A DNA stretch of 13,027 bases from positions 1 to 13,027 of the forward strand of contig JAFAGC010000094.1 of assembly GCA_023423065.1 (NCBI GenBank), read 5' to 3'. Shown one piece after another: positions 12,934-13,027 of this stretch. The DNA comes from Pseudomonadota bacterium (GTDB lineage: Bacteria; Pseudomonadota; Gammaproteobacteria; Steroidobacterales; Steroidobacteraceae). The stretch's first letter is position 1; each line of letters begins with the position of its first letter. The notes beneath the pieces were generated by a model. That model saw only the letters and a program-made list of their open reading frames with translations, made no database searches and was not told the origin of the DNA. Both the position numbers and the translations under genes were made by a program.

Positions 12934-13027
12934 TTACCTAAATGCATGTAGGCGGCCGTCGCGGCCTGTGACGTAAAGGGTGCCGCCCGAGACGACAGGC
13001 GCGGTGGCCGCGCCGCCGGGGATCTCG
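12934..13027 (-). CDS. bamB: outer-membrane assembly lipoprotein BamB, C-terminal fragment
   Basis: The last 30 codons of a gene that enters from the right edge. The peptide ends GGTLYVTGRDGRLHAFR, the pattern of a final PQQ-like beta-propeller blade. With der directly downstream this identifies BamB, a lipoprotein of the BAM complex that helps insert outer-membrane proteins. The stop TAA is followed at once by the der ATG. The N-terminal lipoprotein signal lies outside the window, so the call rests on this blade and on the conserved neighbourhood. Confidence 0.85.
   Translation of the reverse strand, partial: EIPGGAATAPVVSGGTLYVTGRDGRLHAFR

Noticed and set aside
11725..12951. 408-codon plus-strand open frame opposite der
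   Set aside because: Antisense shadow of der; low-complexity Arg/Asp/Ala/His translation.
1..13027. CRISPR array, transposon, prophage, tRNA or toxin-antitoxin system
   Set aside because: No regular direct repeats with spacers, no transposase or terminal inverted repeats, no tRNA-like cloverleaf and no toxin-antitoxin gene pair were seen. The 79-residue gene has no partner.

Overview
The window reads as ordinary chromosomal DNA from a high-GC proteobacterium, most likely a gammaproteobacterium. The core genes bamB, der, xseA, guaB and guaA lie in the same relative order and orientation as in the Escherichia coli block bamB-der-(yfgJ)-xseA-guaB-guaA, with der/bamB and guaBA on one strand and xseA on the other. 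Protein sequence alone does not fix the genus. I see no phage, transposon, CRISPR, tRNA or rRNA. No gene-free stretch exceeds 300 bases.

Layout from left to right. (1) 1-102: the 5' end of a gene for a probable membrane protein (minus strand), overlapping by ATGA with a GNAT acetyltransferase gene (minus). (2) A divergent Tat-exported GH10 endo-xylanase (plus), ending in a strong hairpin shared with convergent guaA. (3) guaB-guaA (minus), the IMP-to-GMP pathway, preceded on the same strand by a secreted alpha/beta-hydrolase. (4) xseA (plus), diverging from the hydrolase across only 29 bases, followed by an overlapping M23 peptidase gene and a DUF488 gene. (5) A LysR-type regulator (minus) that converges on DUF488 and diverges from an NAD(P)-binding oxidoreductase (plus), with a repeat-rich intergenic region between them. 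(6) A 79-residue conserved-type small protein (plus). (7) der (minus), immediately downstream of the 3' end of bamB, which runs off the right edge.

Functionally this is housekeeping (GMP synthesis, DNA repair, ribosome assembly, outer-membrane assembly) interrupted by two accessory insertions: the hydrolase between guaB and xseA, and the M23/DUF488/LysR/oxidoreductase/small-protein group between xseA and der. The only obvious regulatory pair is the LysR regulator with its divergent oxidoreductase.

I found no convincing novel multi-gene system. The most useful anomalies are an apparent one-base loss in a C-run that removes the natural stop of the M23 gene, a nested repeat block between the LysR and oxidoreductase genes, and a probable leaderless start for xseA.
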